Shown: positions 47,208 to 59,330 of the stretch, piece after piece
Position numbering within the stretch: position 1 is the stretch's first letter
Layout: each line of letters begins with the position of its first letter
Assembly: GCA_002007465.1 (NCBI GenBank)
Contig: LNAC01000742.1
Location: 167,631 to 231,630 of the forward strand
Length of the DNA stretch: 64,000 nucleotides
Source of the DNA: Ailurus styani
Lineage: Eukaryota; Chordata; Mammalia; Carnivora; Ailuridae
Direction of reading: 5' to 3'
Notes under the pieces: generated by a model
The model's database searches: none
What the model was told of the DNA's origin: nothing
The model's input: the letters and a program-made list of their open reading frames with translations, nothing else
Made by a program: the position numbers and the translations under genes

Positions 47208-49356
47208 AGGTGAGTTGTTGCAAGGCTCTGAAGGAACAGGAAGTGCCTTCTGTCTGCATCAGGAGCCCTCATCTTAACACATGGTTTTTTTTCTAGCAAC
47301 ATTAGGCATTGTGGGATCAAGCCTGCTTTTAGCTTATACTTGTGCTTCTCATTGTAAAATGTTCAGTCAAAATCATACTATGCTTACGATTCTTTAAATT
47401 TTTGAAGATCAAACACCAACAAACGTATTATGTGAATCATGATCACAAAGTTATGAGACACATTCATATATGGATTGGTTAATTTAACAAATTAGTTGCA
47501 AATTCCACAGAAGTCCCTAATAGTTATTTAATACAGTTATCAATGTTAGTAACTAATTAAAAGGCTTTATTTGGCTTTCATATATGGAATTCTGCTAGGA
47601 TATGGCTCTATCCATTTGAATTACTAAATATTAACATTTGCCTTCTCAATCTTCCTAGAATTATAGAATTATATGGTTTTTGTTTAAGGTATACAAATAG
47701 TGTTTTCAGGTTTGCCTAAATATGAAATTGAATGTATTGATTCCTATAAATCTCATTCAGGAAACAGAAAATTGTATTTATTACTAACTTTCTAAGAGGC
47801 CAGGCAGGACATTCCCCAGACTAAATGCTCCTTGAAGTAGCAATTTTAAAAAGTATATCAAAGAGTCTATAGTTAATAATCCATAATTCATACTTTTGTA
47901 GAATTTATAGTCAGAAGAGTTAGGCCTAGAACTTGAGGTGTTTGTTACCTGGAAATATAATAATAAATCATGAGAGCGTACCAGGTTATTTCCCAGAAGG
48001 TCATGTTTTAAGAAAACAGTGACAGTAGTGTTTATGTGAAATCATACATTTTTATGCTTGCCAAAATCACACTTATAAATGATAGCATTTATTACAGGGA
48101 ATATTATCCCATCATATTAGAAAATCTTAACACTATCAACAATGTCAAATGGCGTAAGAAATATAAGTGGGCAGGAAAGCTGAAAGTCAAATTTCAGAGT
48201 CAGCACATACTGTGATGTATGGAATATTAACATCCAGATATGTTCAGTATTGAATCATTATAATTATACTACTTAACAACCAATGTAATTTTAGAGTTTT
48301 CATTTAATATTTAGAATTTTCTGAGTTATGTTAACTAATATGGCATAAAGAGAGAATATATGCTAAATTTTTATAAAATAAAAATGTCCTTTGAAACATA
48401 CCGAATTACCTTTAGAGAAATGTAATATCAGCTTTTTGAATATTTAATATAAATTCCTAGTATAATGAAGTTATCATAATTTTACTTTCCTCACATTTCC
48501 CTCCCCAAGAGTGAATATTTTATTAATATTGCTTCTTTGGTGGAGAACCTTAGATCTTGTATCTTATACTTTTCACTGTTGGAATTCATAGTCAATAATT
48601 TAAGGTTGAATCTTATGCATTATTACTTTTACATTATTGAAAATAACAATTGAAGGCATTGCTTTGTCAAAAAATTTCCCTCAGGGCAAGCAGGAACCTT
48701 TACTCATCATTTCTCAACTTTTCTTATTTAGTCCTTACTGTGAATAAACTGACTGCTATCTTATCACTGGCACTTAGCAATCACATCTGTTAGACTAAAT
48801 GTTGTCCCAGTTATTTTTGCTCCAGGGATTAAAGGCATTACAACTAGGGGATTTTCATTAGCTTTCAGAGGAAAAAAAACATGAAAAATGGCTGTAATCC
48901 AAACTATAATCTTATAGAAAATAGCCAAACCTAAAATCAGAATATGTTCACTTGTTTAGAAATGATTTTCATCATTTTTTTTGCTGACAGTGGTTCAGAA
49001 TTATACAAAGCTAATACATCTATCATACCACATATTAATACTATATATTTTAATACACCTTGAAGGATTTGTCACAATTTTAGTAATTGCAAACTTTTAA
49101 TTTATAAATGACTATATCAGTTCTTTTGATTTTCAGTAGTGATATTTTCCAAAGGTTAGCATGTCTTCCAGTAGCTAAGGACAGAGAGAAACACATGTGG
49201 TCTTGAGTTTGTGGAAATTAGAAAAGGATGAGTCTGTAGCCATTTGGCAAGTGAATATATGAGTCAGAACACCCAAATATTCAACACATGTCTTTCCAAA
49301 CCCTCTTCTTTGGGAGATGTGTATGTGTGTGTGTGTGTGTGTGTACAAATACATTT
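47208..49356. other. Unassigned AT-rich sequence
   Basis: About 2.1 kb without recognised gene or named repeat, ending with a (TG)n array at 49319-49344. Confidence 0.45.
49319..49344. repeat. (TG)n microsatellite
   Basis: About twelve TG units with one interruption. Confidence 0.92.
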
Positions 49357-49397
49357 GCATACAGATATCCCCTGCTTTTTGAAAGTTCACATTACAT

Positions 49398-49506
49398 ATT
49401 TTTTATTTTATTAAGTTCAATTAGCCAACATATAGTACATCATTAGTTTTATTGATTTAGTGTTCAATGATTCATTTGTTGCATATACCACCCAGGGCTC
49501 ATCAGA
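49398..49506 (-). mobile_element. L1 3' end fragment inside the DNA transposon
   Basis: The minus strand reads 'gagccctgggtggtatatgc', 'gaatcattgaacactaaatc', 'aaactaatgatgtactatat' and 'gttggctaattgaacttaat', then an A-rich tail at the left. This is the carnivore L1 3' terminus. Target duplication tcacattacat at 49387-49397 and tcacattgcat at 49507-49517, one difference. Confidence 0.9.
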
Positions 49507-49858
49507 TCACATTGCATCGTTTTGCTTTTACAAAAAACCTACATTAGTACCTGTTTTCACTAACTGAAAGAAATCCAGAGAAAATTTTCACTTTTCCAAA
49601 GAAGGTAAAATTAAAAAATGGTGTTCAGTGCTTGTTTTGCCATGAACTATTACAGCAGCAGCATACACTCTGAACAGCAAGGGTGGCCCCCCAAACTCCT
49701 TCTTCAGGAACTACACTCAGCATCTCAGCATCAAGCTGCTCTGTGTCTGATCTCCGCTTATTGTGTGTATACATTAGCAACATGAGTCGTAAGGTATCAG
49801 AAAAGCCTAAGAGATATTTGGGGTTCTGGAAATGATCAAATATTTTTCCATATAATTA

Positions 49859-50053
49859 TTTTTTTAAAGATTTTATTTATTTATTTGACAGAGAGAGAGA
49901 GATCATGAGTACGCAGAGAGGCAGGCAGAGAGAGAGGGGGAAGCAGGCTCCCTGCTGAGCAAAGAGCCCGATGCAGGGCTCGATCCCAGGACCCTGAGAT
50001 CATGACCTGAGCTGAAGGCAGAGGCTTAACCCACTGAGCCACCCAGGCGCCCC
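49859..50053 (-). mobile_element. Young SINE inside the DNA transposon
   Basis: Complete antisense copy. Target duplication tccatataatta at 49847-49858 and 50054-50065, perfect. The minus-strand 76-codon frame at 49881-50111 is SINE sequence. Confidence 0.96.
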
Positions 50054-50203
50054 TCCATATAATTAATTTTAATTGCTTCTTCAGTTTATTTTGGCTTATG
50101 AAAAGCTTCATAAGAACAATCTGCTAATCTGCTTTCAAATAGCACGGAACACCTGTATGTGTGTGTGCATATGTACTTGTGTATATATACACAAATACAT
50201 ATG

Positions 50204-50206
<3 letters not shown>

Positions 50207-50239
<33 letters not shown>
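50207..50239. repeat. (CA)n microsatellite
   Basis: About sixteen CA units, preceded by a mixed TG/TA/CA zone from 50155. It abuts the right end of the DNA transposon. Confidence 0.95.
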
Positions 50240-50241
<2 letters not shown>

Positions 50242-51399
50242 TACATATATAAATGATCCTAGAATGTTTGAGCTTGCTCAAACAACAATAAAATATGTTA
50301 AAATTCTATGATACCCTAGAACTTGTCCAGGTGTCTCCAAATGGGTCACCAACAGAGCACAGTTAAGCACTAAAAAGTCCATTTGAAGGCATAGTTTGGG
50401 TTATACTTTAGAGCAAATATAGCCACATAAACCATAAATCCAGCCTGTACTATAATTTTTATGGGTACGCTATTTTAAGAATTACATCCTTAATTCAAAT
50501 GATAAGGTAAAATAAAGCACAGGATTACTCAAGTATTCATTCCCAAAGGCATTTGGCCAATCTTTCTGGGATATTATGTACCATACACTAAACCACACCA
50601 ATGCATAATCTGGGGAATCTGGGGAGTATAACAATGTTATTAAGGCAATTAAAGAAAAATGAAGCTTAAAAAATACAACAGACTTTCTATCCAACAAATT
50701 GATTGCTCTTCTATTATTTACTTTCTCTTCTCATTTATTTCCTATTAAATCATTTCCATAGGTGTTCCTTCTGTTCAAATCATATGTTTCTAACAATTGT
50801 TATCTTCACTTTCCCCATACTGTCTTTCTTTTTCTCCTTTCAGTAACAACCTAGCTATTGAACGATATAAAAGAAATAACAGGTGCTTAGGTCATTACAC
50901 AGTACTTCCACAGGCCAACAAATGCTACCTAAGACTGGCACAGACTTATCTTCAAAGAGGTTCTCATTTCCTGCGACATGACGAAAATCATTAACTTACA
51001 AATATTGTAAATACTGCCTTAGCTGAATTATAGTATGCTTTCCAATCACTATCCAAATGTCAGAGCCTTATGCATATAGGTATTTACACATTTTATTTAT
51101 ATGAAAGGTAGAACAAGGGAAAGTTCATTTATAAAATTTAATTAAAATCATAAAAATCACTTATAATCAGTGGAAAATAATTTAATCTGTCATAAAAAAT
51201 CTTAGCACAAGTTTAAGCAGCAGAAATTATCTAAGAAACAACTAATGGAAAGGAGAAATAAAGTTAACTCTAGTGAAATATATTACTTGCTCCATTAAAA
51301 AGTTTCTCTCTTGATGCTAGAATAATAAAAAAAAATTAATTTGACTGGAAGGTAATGTAGGTTCCACATGTTGGTGAGTATGACATATGTCCAATATTG
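50240..51399. other. Unassigned sequence
   Basis: About 1.2 kb without a recognised gene. The 65-codon frame at 50797-50994 shows no motif I recognise. Confidence 0.45.
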
Positions 51400-51576
51400 G
51401 TGGGATGGAGGGAGGTGGAAGGGGGATGGGCCAAATGGGTGATGGGTTTTAAAGGAGGGCACTTGTGGGGAGCACTGGGTGTCATATGTAAGTGAGGAAT
51501 CACTAAATTCTACTCCTAAAGCCAATATTACACTATATGTTAACTAACTAGAATTTACATAAAAATAAAAAAATAA
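51400..51576 (+). mobile_element. L1 3' end fragment
   Basis: 'ggtgatgggttttaaaggag', 'ggggagcactgggtgtcata', 'attctactcctaaagccaat' and 'actatatgttaactaactag' are the 3' terminus of a carnivore L1. The A-rich tail is at 51558-51576. Confidence 0.88.
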
Positions 51577-52435
51577 CGAAAGGACTGTTGATTCTTTTTG
51601 TCAGAGCATACACTAATGCATGTGAAAATTGTTTTAATCCTTTATTATTTACTTTAAAAAAAGAACATTTTAGATGAACATAACCTCCACATTGATGTTC
51701 AGAAGTGAACTCCAAATACACAATATAGGAAAAGGACATTTGAGAGCACTTATTTTAAAACTCTGCCACAAACAACTCTTTCAACAAGAAAAACACTTAT
51801 GATATACTCTAAATATCTGTTCAGAATCACATGGAATTTTTCTTTATTGAATATGAAATTGATTATATGCATAGTCAGAAAAAAATTTCAATACAATTCT
51901 AAAAAACACCATTTAAATTCATCTAACCAAGTTAAAGATCATTTTGCAAGGGAGGGAATGTAAATCTTCCTGCCCCACCCCCCTTCCCTCCTCAATGAGT
52001 GATCTGTTTCTAGCTTTTGAAAACATTAATATAAATAATGCATTTATTAAATAAAAATGGAAAAAAGGAAATTCTTCCCCCTCCTTGAAATGAACAACAG
52101 AATGTAGAACTTATAAATATCTTAATTAATTCTTAATTCTTCTTGATCACTTTTGCCCCTTATCTTTTATATGTTGGGACTCGGTTTTCCACCAACCTTA
52201 GCACTTTTCTCACATTCAAGATCACTCTGTCCAAGAATAGTGGAAGATCACAAACACCAGTGCTGCATACACCTTCCTCAAACACTCAGAGCTGGGATAG
52301 AATGGACCAAAAGTAAGAATCAAATGGATAAGTCTATATGAGCAGTACTTGAATTTGATACCTGGCCATAGATGGATTTATCCTTTGAGCATGCTATCTG
52401 GGCCTTGTTGCTAGAGTGATTTAATAGCAATATCA
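51577..52435. other. Unassigned sequence
   Basis: About 860 bases without a recognised element. A short C-rich patch at 51973-51991. Confidence 0.45.
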
Positions 52436-52672
52436 AACACTTAGAGTATAAAATTCGCTAGGTCCTATTGGAAGCAAATCACATATATTTACTGATCTAG
52501 CCTCACAAAACACAATGAGGCAGGTACAATTTTACCTCTCACTTTAGAGATGAGGAAACTAAGGCCCAGAAATGTGCAATAATTTGCCCAAGGTCACAGA
52601 GTTGATCAGTTGCTGAGCTGGGATTTGAACCCATGTAGACTAACTCCAGAGATGCTAATCTTACTTATCCAT
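52436..52672 (-). mobile_element. MIR SINE, well preserved core
   Basis: Antisense MIR with all parts in order: 'cctcacaaaacacaatgagg', 'tttagagatgaggaaactaa', 'tttgcccaaggtcacagagt' and 'gagctgggatttgaacccat', then 'gactaactccagagatgcta'. This is the clearest MIR in the window and is nearly full-length. Confidence 0.93.
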
Positions 52673-53996
52673 TGCATTTTATTGTTTAGAAAACTCAGGA
52701 GATCAATGAGATGTCAATGTTTTCACCTGTGAAGGATGGGCTGGATGAGGGGTCAAAAACTGGAGGTTATCCAGGCACTAAATAATGGAGTATACTATTT
52801 GTAAGACACTAGGAATGGCGAGAACTGTAGAAAATTGGAGGAAATGTGCTCCTTCTAAAGAGACTGGTTGTTAACTCAGCTTCACTTGATGGCTAGACAA
52901 GCCCAATGTATTTTCAGAACAAGCTGAGAATCAAGATCTCTCTCTATGTGAAATTATAAAATGTTTAAAATACTAAATAGGCCAAGTACAGCTGTGGGTG
53001 AATGCTTCCTATGAGCCACCAGTTGGTAATTTCTCAACCAGATGAGTTTTATGATTTCTTTCAGAGCCAATGCTCTAAAACTCATCTATAATACCCACGT
53101 GATCATATATTTAATGCCATTTCTCAGGGAAACATAAGAAAATGATGCCACTGGTTTTGAACCTAGGTCATTCAGTGAAAGCCACGTGGCTAACCATATT
53201 AAGGGGATGAGTTTGCCTCCCACAGCACAATTTTGCCTTTTATTCAAAACTATGTGTGTATATGTCCTTTACGTTAGATGGAATTTATGATTTTCCATAT
53301 GGGAGTCATTTCAGAACTCTAAATGAATTGAAACATAAATTGTTTTCTCAGTTTCCTTATATTATTTTTGCTTTTACATCATATTTGTGAATTGAAATAT
53401 GTGATTTGACTATACAAATACTGTTCACTAGATTTTTACTGTCAGCTTTTATTCTTTGCATCAAAAATGCACAAACTGATCTTTGATTTTCATGCATGAT
53501 TTCACTCCCAGTTTTTCCAGTCTAGAAAATTTAAGCTTTTATAGATGTAATTATCACTCTAAATTTGAACTATGCATCCGGCACACTCAAAACCACTAAA
53601 GATACCCCTTGAATTTCTTACTGCAGAAAATCTAAATTTTAACGATAGTTTTAGTCATAGTCAAAATGATAAATATATAAAGAAGTGTGCATATCAACTA
53701 TTTACATTTCTGAAAGGATTATGAAATTAGGGGTCTTTGTTTTTCATATTTCCATATTTAGCAAGTGAAAGATAGATGGAATTAGTAATTGCGATGATAA
53801 ATGCAGAATAATTGAAATGCAAGCATCTTGTAATTAGTTTCTCGCTGATGTACTTTAGCTTCCAGTTGACTGCTGAGAAGGATAAAATCTTTGAGGTTAA
53901 ACTCATTAGTTTCATTGGGATCTTCTGGAAAGGATTCATTGTGCATTGAGAGGGCATCAGCAAAACCGAAGCACAGAATTTTAGAGCTGGATGGGA
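52673..53996. other. Unassigned sequence
   Basis: About 1.3 kb without a recognised gene or named repeat. The minus-strand 123-codon frame at 53727-54098 owes half its length to the (AC)n array. Confidence 0.45.
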
Positions 53997-54049
53997 TATT
54001 GAGATGAAGTTCACACACACACACTCACACACACACATATTGAGATGGA

Positions 54050-54102
<53 letters not shown>
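53997..54102. repeat. (CA)n array with duplicated flank
   Basis: Two CA blocks (54012-54036 and 54051-54102). Each is preceded by 'atattgagatgaag' or 'atattgagatggag', so a roughly 40-base unit including unique flank was duplicated. The second block holds about 25 CA units. Confidence 0.95.
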
Positions 54103-54105
<3 letters not shown>

Positions 54106-56090
54106 TCTGCAAGTCTTGTCTCCAGAGTTATATATTCAGAATATAAAATACTTCTCAGTTAGTATTCTTCCAGGAGTTTGTATTATTGTGTTGCAAGGCT
54201 ACATGTCATCACACATCTGGCATATGCCTACACAGAAATATTGCACAAATGTGTATCACAATATTTATTCAAAACATCTCAGAGAAAGATTATAATAGTT
54301 ATCAAGGTTATGACAATTCCCTTAACTAGATTTTCCAAGATAAAACCTAAAAATAGCAGCATTTTATGCTCTCTTAAAAAACGCATTTTGGGATCAAGGG
54401 AAAATAAATGTTTGTTTTGAATGAGTGTTGTGAAAGTACTATTTTATTGCTTAAGCCAATTTTGTGTTTCAGTTTAAAAACTGTATTATCCTGTATAAAA
54501 TGATCTGTGGTCCCCACTACGAATGTCTTCCTAGAAGTAATAGCATATTGACTGGGATTAGCGTCAAACGCGGACACAAAGATTTTTTTAAGGAAGCCAC
54601 CTTCTGAAGAGAAGGACCTACAACTGGTACCAGACTTCTCATTCATTGATCTCTAAGAATCAAGAAATTACAGGTCCCCCCCCAACACACACACTCCATT
54701 CCTATCTCATAAGTAGATGAAAAAAGAACAGAAGTAGAGTAAGAGTCATTATGTCTTGTGAAAAATTTTATGTTATACATAAGAGGCAATTGCCTCTCCT
54801 TGCTGTGGGGGAAAGATGGAGGAGGAACTACCATGGTGTTGCCTGGCTGAGTATCTGTTCACATAATCACATAATAGATCTAGCTCATCTGACTCAGGCT
54901 TCTTTGAGCAAAACAGAATTGGAGGGAGACAGCAAGGACGGTACACAGAAGGGCAGGACTGGATCACCTTCATGCCCAGCATTTGGTATGAAAAGATGTG
55001 TGAGTTTCCATGAGGATGGCAGAGGACTTCTTAGTCTGCTGGTAGTCCAACCAAGATAGTTGCCCACCAGATGAAAGGACACCTGCATTTAGAGGGTTTA
55101 AGTGTTCCACCCATGGTGAGGGCAAGTGGGCTGAAGTGTTGTGTTCCAGAAGGACTCTTACTTCCACACCAGGGAACCGAGTAGGAGGCATGCCCTGCAG
55201 GACCCCTCATGGTATGTCCTTATGTGTCTCTCAAGAGAACCAGAACTCCATCTTCTCATCGTAGAGAAGGTGACCCCTGACTAACAAGAAGAGGCCTGAA
55301 CAGACAGATCTTTCCCTTCCCTTACCACTTCAGGCCTCTCACTCATGGTCAAGCTAGTGCTTGGGAAAGAAGAGAAAATAATATTCTAATTAGGTTCAAA
55401 ATAAAATTTTTACCTGAACTGGGGTTTTAGTAACCAAACTCACAGGAAAACCAAGTAACATATTCAAAATACTATGAGGGGATGGGAAAGGGTCTGAAGA
55501 CAAAGATTAAAGGGAAAAAAAAAGCTTTTATATTTAAACATCTTGCTGAGTTAAACTCCTCAATAAAGGTGTGTGTGTGTGGGGGGGGGGTTACACCAAG
55601 ACTCAGGTTTGTGTTGGTCTGTTTATTTTTTGAGTGGATATTTGAAGAAAAGTTAGCTGAAAAGAGAGATACAATTAATTGCAGACCACGATTTAGCCAC
55701 CAGAATAGAAGACAAGCAAGTTCATCATTCCTTCGAATCCTTCAATAGTCTAAAATAAAGAGAATTTAGGATATATTGTTTCATTTTTCCAGTTGGAGTT
55801 GGAGCCTACAAAGACTGGGAATAAGAGTCCTGCTCTAATCAACACCTCATTCAGGCACTACTTGCTCTTTTATTGCCTTACAAATTAATAACCTCAAGAC
55901 AACCAACTATCTTCAGAAAACGAATGTTTCAAACCTCAGGGCCTGAGTAGGTAGGATTTAAATAAAATGTACCAAGGTTTTTACTGAACCCAAGGGCTCC
56001 CAAAACAAATGAACTGGCCAGTACCCTGAGCAGAGAAGATGCTGTCTTTACACAATTAACTATTCATTAATACTAATTAGGATTAATGAG
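54103..56090. other. Unassigned sequence, partly richer in G and C
   Basis: About 2 kb. The part at 54680-55340 is less AT-rich and carries overlapping short frames on both strands. I see no domain, splice pattern or named repeat there. It could be an old LTR or a diverged repeat. A (GT)n-G10 run sits at 55569-55590. Confidence 0.4.
55569..55590. repeat. (GT)n followed by ten G
   Basis: Six GT units followed by a G homopolymer. The G count may be unreliable. Confidence 0.9.
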
Positions 56091-56560
56091 CAGAAACATA
56101 ACATAGATTCCAAATAACAGTGGCTTAAACAAAAGAGAAGTAGTTTATTTTGCTCTTAGTTCAGTGGCTTCATTATCCGCTCTCTGCTCCACCATCTCTA
56201 GAGTGTGACTCTTACCCTCTCCCCGTCCAAGAGGAAGCTCTGAGTTCCAAGCAGGAAGATGGAAAGAGGGGCATAGAAGTCTCACTACTTCCTCTAAGGC
56301 TACATCCTGAAAATGGTACACTTCCCCTCCAACTCATTGCCTAGAACTCAGTCACACACTTGCTCCTTCTTGGCCCCCACAGCCCCAGCTGAGAGTGAAA
56401 GTTCTATTATTGTAGGTAGGAATATATAGGGGGATAATCAGCAATAAGCAGTTGCTAACACATCACTTATATGGCGAGCTTAGCCCCACATGGTTACAGT
56501 CATAGCTAGGAAATTAGTAATAAATATATTCTGGGCAGTCCAAATAATACTACAACTCCA
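56091..56560. mobile_element. Ancient MER-type repeat, family not named
   Basis: 'aacagtggcttaaacaaaag' and 'agaagtagtttattttgctc' are followed by 'ctctctgctccaccatctct', 'cctagaactcagtcacacac', then 'tagctaggaaattagtaata' and 'tattctgggcagtcc'. This follows an abundant mammalian repeat that I remember by text and not by name. The 64-codon frame at 56150-56344 lies in it. Confidence 0.55.
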
Positions 56561-58149
56561 TGCACTAAGCTTGGTGTGCTTTATGTACACGAGAACCCTT
56601 TATATCTGCTTAGCAATTTTTACCCTGATTAAACAATTTTGATTATAGGGTAAAAAGTCCACAGTTAAAAAGAAGTAACCAATATAAGAAAGAGTAGAAG
56701 AAATGATAAAAGAAAACATACTGAATTATGGTATTTTGAAAGAAAATCTAATTAAGAAAAAGAGACAACTCAAACAGCACAAAGATCTAGAAATATTTAG
56801 TCTAAGGCACAGGCCATTCACTCATCATTTTACCCCACAAGTACCACTGGAATAATAACTAAAGTTCATGATGAGCTTTCAAAAATGTGATCTTTTAAGG
56901 AAGGCACAGTTAAATGTAATGCAGTTGTGGCATGGATCAGTTAAGGTAATTTGTAAGCTTACAGGCAATAATCATCAGGCATTTGGAAAACTCAGCTATA
57001 CAGACAACTCATTCTGTAGATGAGCTACATAGTTGAGAGTTTCATTTCATATTCATAAGTGTGTTCATCAATAAACAACTTCTATATACTTGGATATACA
57101 GATTTTTTTAAATGTGTGAGACTGTAAATTAATTGCATTTCACTTAAAAGGATTATAAATTTTACTGAATATTAGTAACTAGGATCATAGTCATTTGAAT
57201 AGATATACTCATTTTACCCTGAAATAACATTATGATTTTTCTTAATTGCTAACATATTCCAAATTACCTCAGACTTTTTGTAGTCAATATGCAACAAAAA
57301 ACACTGTGGACTATATTACTTTACAAACATAAGGCAACTTTAATAACAACTAACTTTTGATACTTAGAATGAGAATTTGTGTTAACATTTTTTTAAGTGA
57401 ACATATAGGATCATTTCTTTCACCTGTACTGATAAAATTGGATTTCTGATCACTTAAAATATCTCTGAAAATCCAAATAGGTGGGAAATAGAATGTAAAA
57501 ATTAATGAAAGGAAACCACTCCTTTATTTGCACAACTCTCGTAGAATTTCTTGTAGGAAAATTTAGATAACTGGCAAACATTTGGGGATTGAGATGGTGG
57601 TAAGTATGTACAAAATGAAGGAAATGCAAAATATAATAATTATTAACTTCAGGGAAACCAAAAAGTAGTGTGTAAAGGTAAAAAAAATCATAAATGTGAA
57701 TAATGTTTACATGACTATATAAACTACTAATAATGTGAATCCTTGATACTCATCTACACCAAAAGTAAGGCCCAGTCCTATTAAAGATTGATAGGGTACA
57801 TGTGCGCATCAGCGTCAGGGAAAGAAGCAGCACCATCCTGAGCTTCTGTAGATAGAAAGTTAATGAATCATTTCCGAACAGTGTTTCATTTCAAGAAAGA
57901 GCAGTACAAACATGTCATGTAAAGACATGAAAGTGAATGGTATATGAATCACCCCCAAAAAACAGCAGTGATAGCCTTAATGGAAAGGGGAGAAGGACAG
58001 GGATTGTTGTTTCATGAACAATGTTTTGTACATATTGACCTATAAAACCAACAGTAAGAACCAAAGTAAAGAAAGTGAGGGAAGGGAAATTTAATACACA
58101 AAGCTGGGCAAACTTAGCTAAGGTAGCTTGGGCAGACAAGGTCACATTC
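56561..58149. other. Unassigned AT-rich sequence
   Basis: About 1.6 kb without a recognised element. Confidence 0.45.
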
Positions 58150-58310
58150 TGATACTTTTTGTGATTTGCAACAAGTTACTCAATCTCTCTGAGCTTTGGT
58201 CAGGGAACTGCATCTCTGTAAAATGGGGTCTCTTTTTCACAGATTGACTATGAAGATGTTTGTAAAGAGTTAACACTGCTTGCTGTACAATAATCACAAA
58301 TATTTTAGTC
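58150..58310 (+). mobile_element. MIR SINE
   Basis: Sense MIR: 'gcaacaagttactcaatctc' and 'tctgagctttggtcagggaa', followed by 'atctctgtaaaatggggtct'. These correspond to the 'caagttacttaacctctctg' and 'catctgtaaaatgggg' core. Confidence 0.82.
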
Positions 58311-58829
58311 CCTTTCTGTTTTCTCCTGCATTATTATTATTTGTGTAATAGAATATTAGGATGGGACACCTTCTGTTTCTATTTCATCCATGGCGTCTAT
58401 AGGATAGATAGCAGAAACCAAAGTGAGTGAGAAGCATATCCCCAAGACAGATTTTATGAAGAAGAAATGGTTGAAAACCAATGTCCTAACATTTGGGTAG
58501 ATCAAAGACATCAAAGATGATAAAAATGTGAAGGAGAGGAGTTTGCGAAGGGGTTTCCATTTATCCGGAAAGTGTCATAGTAGGTCCCCATGCCGCCCCC
58601 CAAAAAAAGATTGCCAGAGTGAGAGTCCCTTTTTCTTCTCCTCCTCAAACCCAATGGTGGCGGTGCAGAGGGGTCCACAGGATCAACTAGAGAGCTTGAA
58701 ATAAACTCCTTGTGTTTGGGAGCCAGCACAGGACAGTGCCTGACTCACTTCTGAGGAAGCAAGAATGATCAAGGGCTGCAGGATATTATGGTAATGGGAA
58801 TAAAAGTTTAAAAAATTAGTATGCATTAA
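58311..58829. other. Unassigned sequence
   Basis: About 520 bases. At 58511-58729 a 72-codon minus-strand frame includes a basic RRRRKR run. It has no start context, splice signal or motif that would make it a gene. Confidence 0.4.
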
Positions 58830-58985
58830 TCTAGCCTTTATTATACACCAGACTCTGTTCTAAGCACTTAATATATATTACCTCTCACAACTTCATAAAG
58901 TGCATGAGGAATCTAAAAGTTATACAGGTAGAAAATGACATAATCTGGGTTTAAACTGAGAAAATTTGTCTCCAAGAGTCCACAT
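58830..58985 (-). mobile_element. MIR SINE
   Basis: Antisense MIR: 'ccagactctgttctaagcac', 'ttacctctcacaacttcata' and 'aatctgggtttaaactgaga'. Diverged. Confidence 0.7.
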
Positions 58986-59330
58986 AACTAAAAATTATAC
59001 TGGGTTAATTATCACCTAAGATGGGGTTCAATCAAAATCAAGTAACTTGCTAATAAGGAAACCGAGGGGACTTAATTTTGATATGATCTCTTTGAAAATG
59101 AAATACTACGTATTTGTATATTTGCATGGCCATAGTATACTGTGGACTAAGTACATGGAATATTTTAGTTAGACAGTTGATAAATGGTAGCTTTGGGTTG
59201 CAAATGCAGGACAACTGAAATATAAAGTCTAGGTATCCACTGTACTCGAGTCAAATTCATAATCTGCAAACAAAAGATAACAAGATTTATTTAATATTGT
59301 GTTATTCCTTTGCAGAAGCAAGGACTAACA
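58986..59330. other. Unassigned AT-rich sequence
   Basis: About 345 bases between the MIR and the hAT relic; nothing recognised. Confidence 0.45.

Larger units (their letters stand above)
49362..50155. mobile_element. Tc1/mariner-Tigger-like DNA transposon relic, split by an L1 end and a SINE
   Basis: The ends are inverted repeats visible in the sequence: 49357-49386 matches the reverse complement of 50131-50160 at 23 of 30 positions. Each end starts with CAG and is flanked by TA (49360-49361 and 50156-50157), the pattern of Tc1/mariner and Tigger elements. Removing the antisense L1 3' end (about 49398-49506) and the SINE (49859-50053) with their duplications leaves about 470 bases, too short for a transposase, so it is a non-autonomous copy. 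I remember a mammalian repeat with the same text but not its name. Confidence 0.8.

Noticed and set aside
53727..54098. 123-codon minus-strand frame beginning with Met-Cys-Val repeats
   Set aside because: The start is the (AC)n array read in frame; the remainder has no motif.
58511..58729. Minus-strand frame with basic RRRRKR stretch as a possible exon or processed pseudogene
   Set aside because: No recognisable protein, no splice sites examined convincingly, no A tail or duplication.
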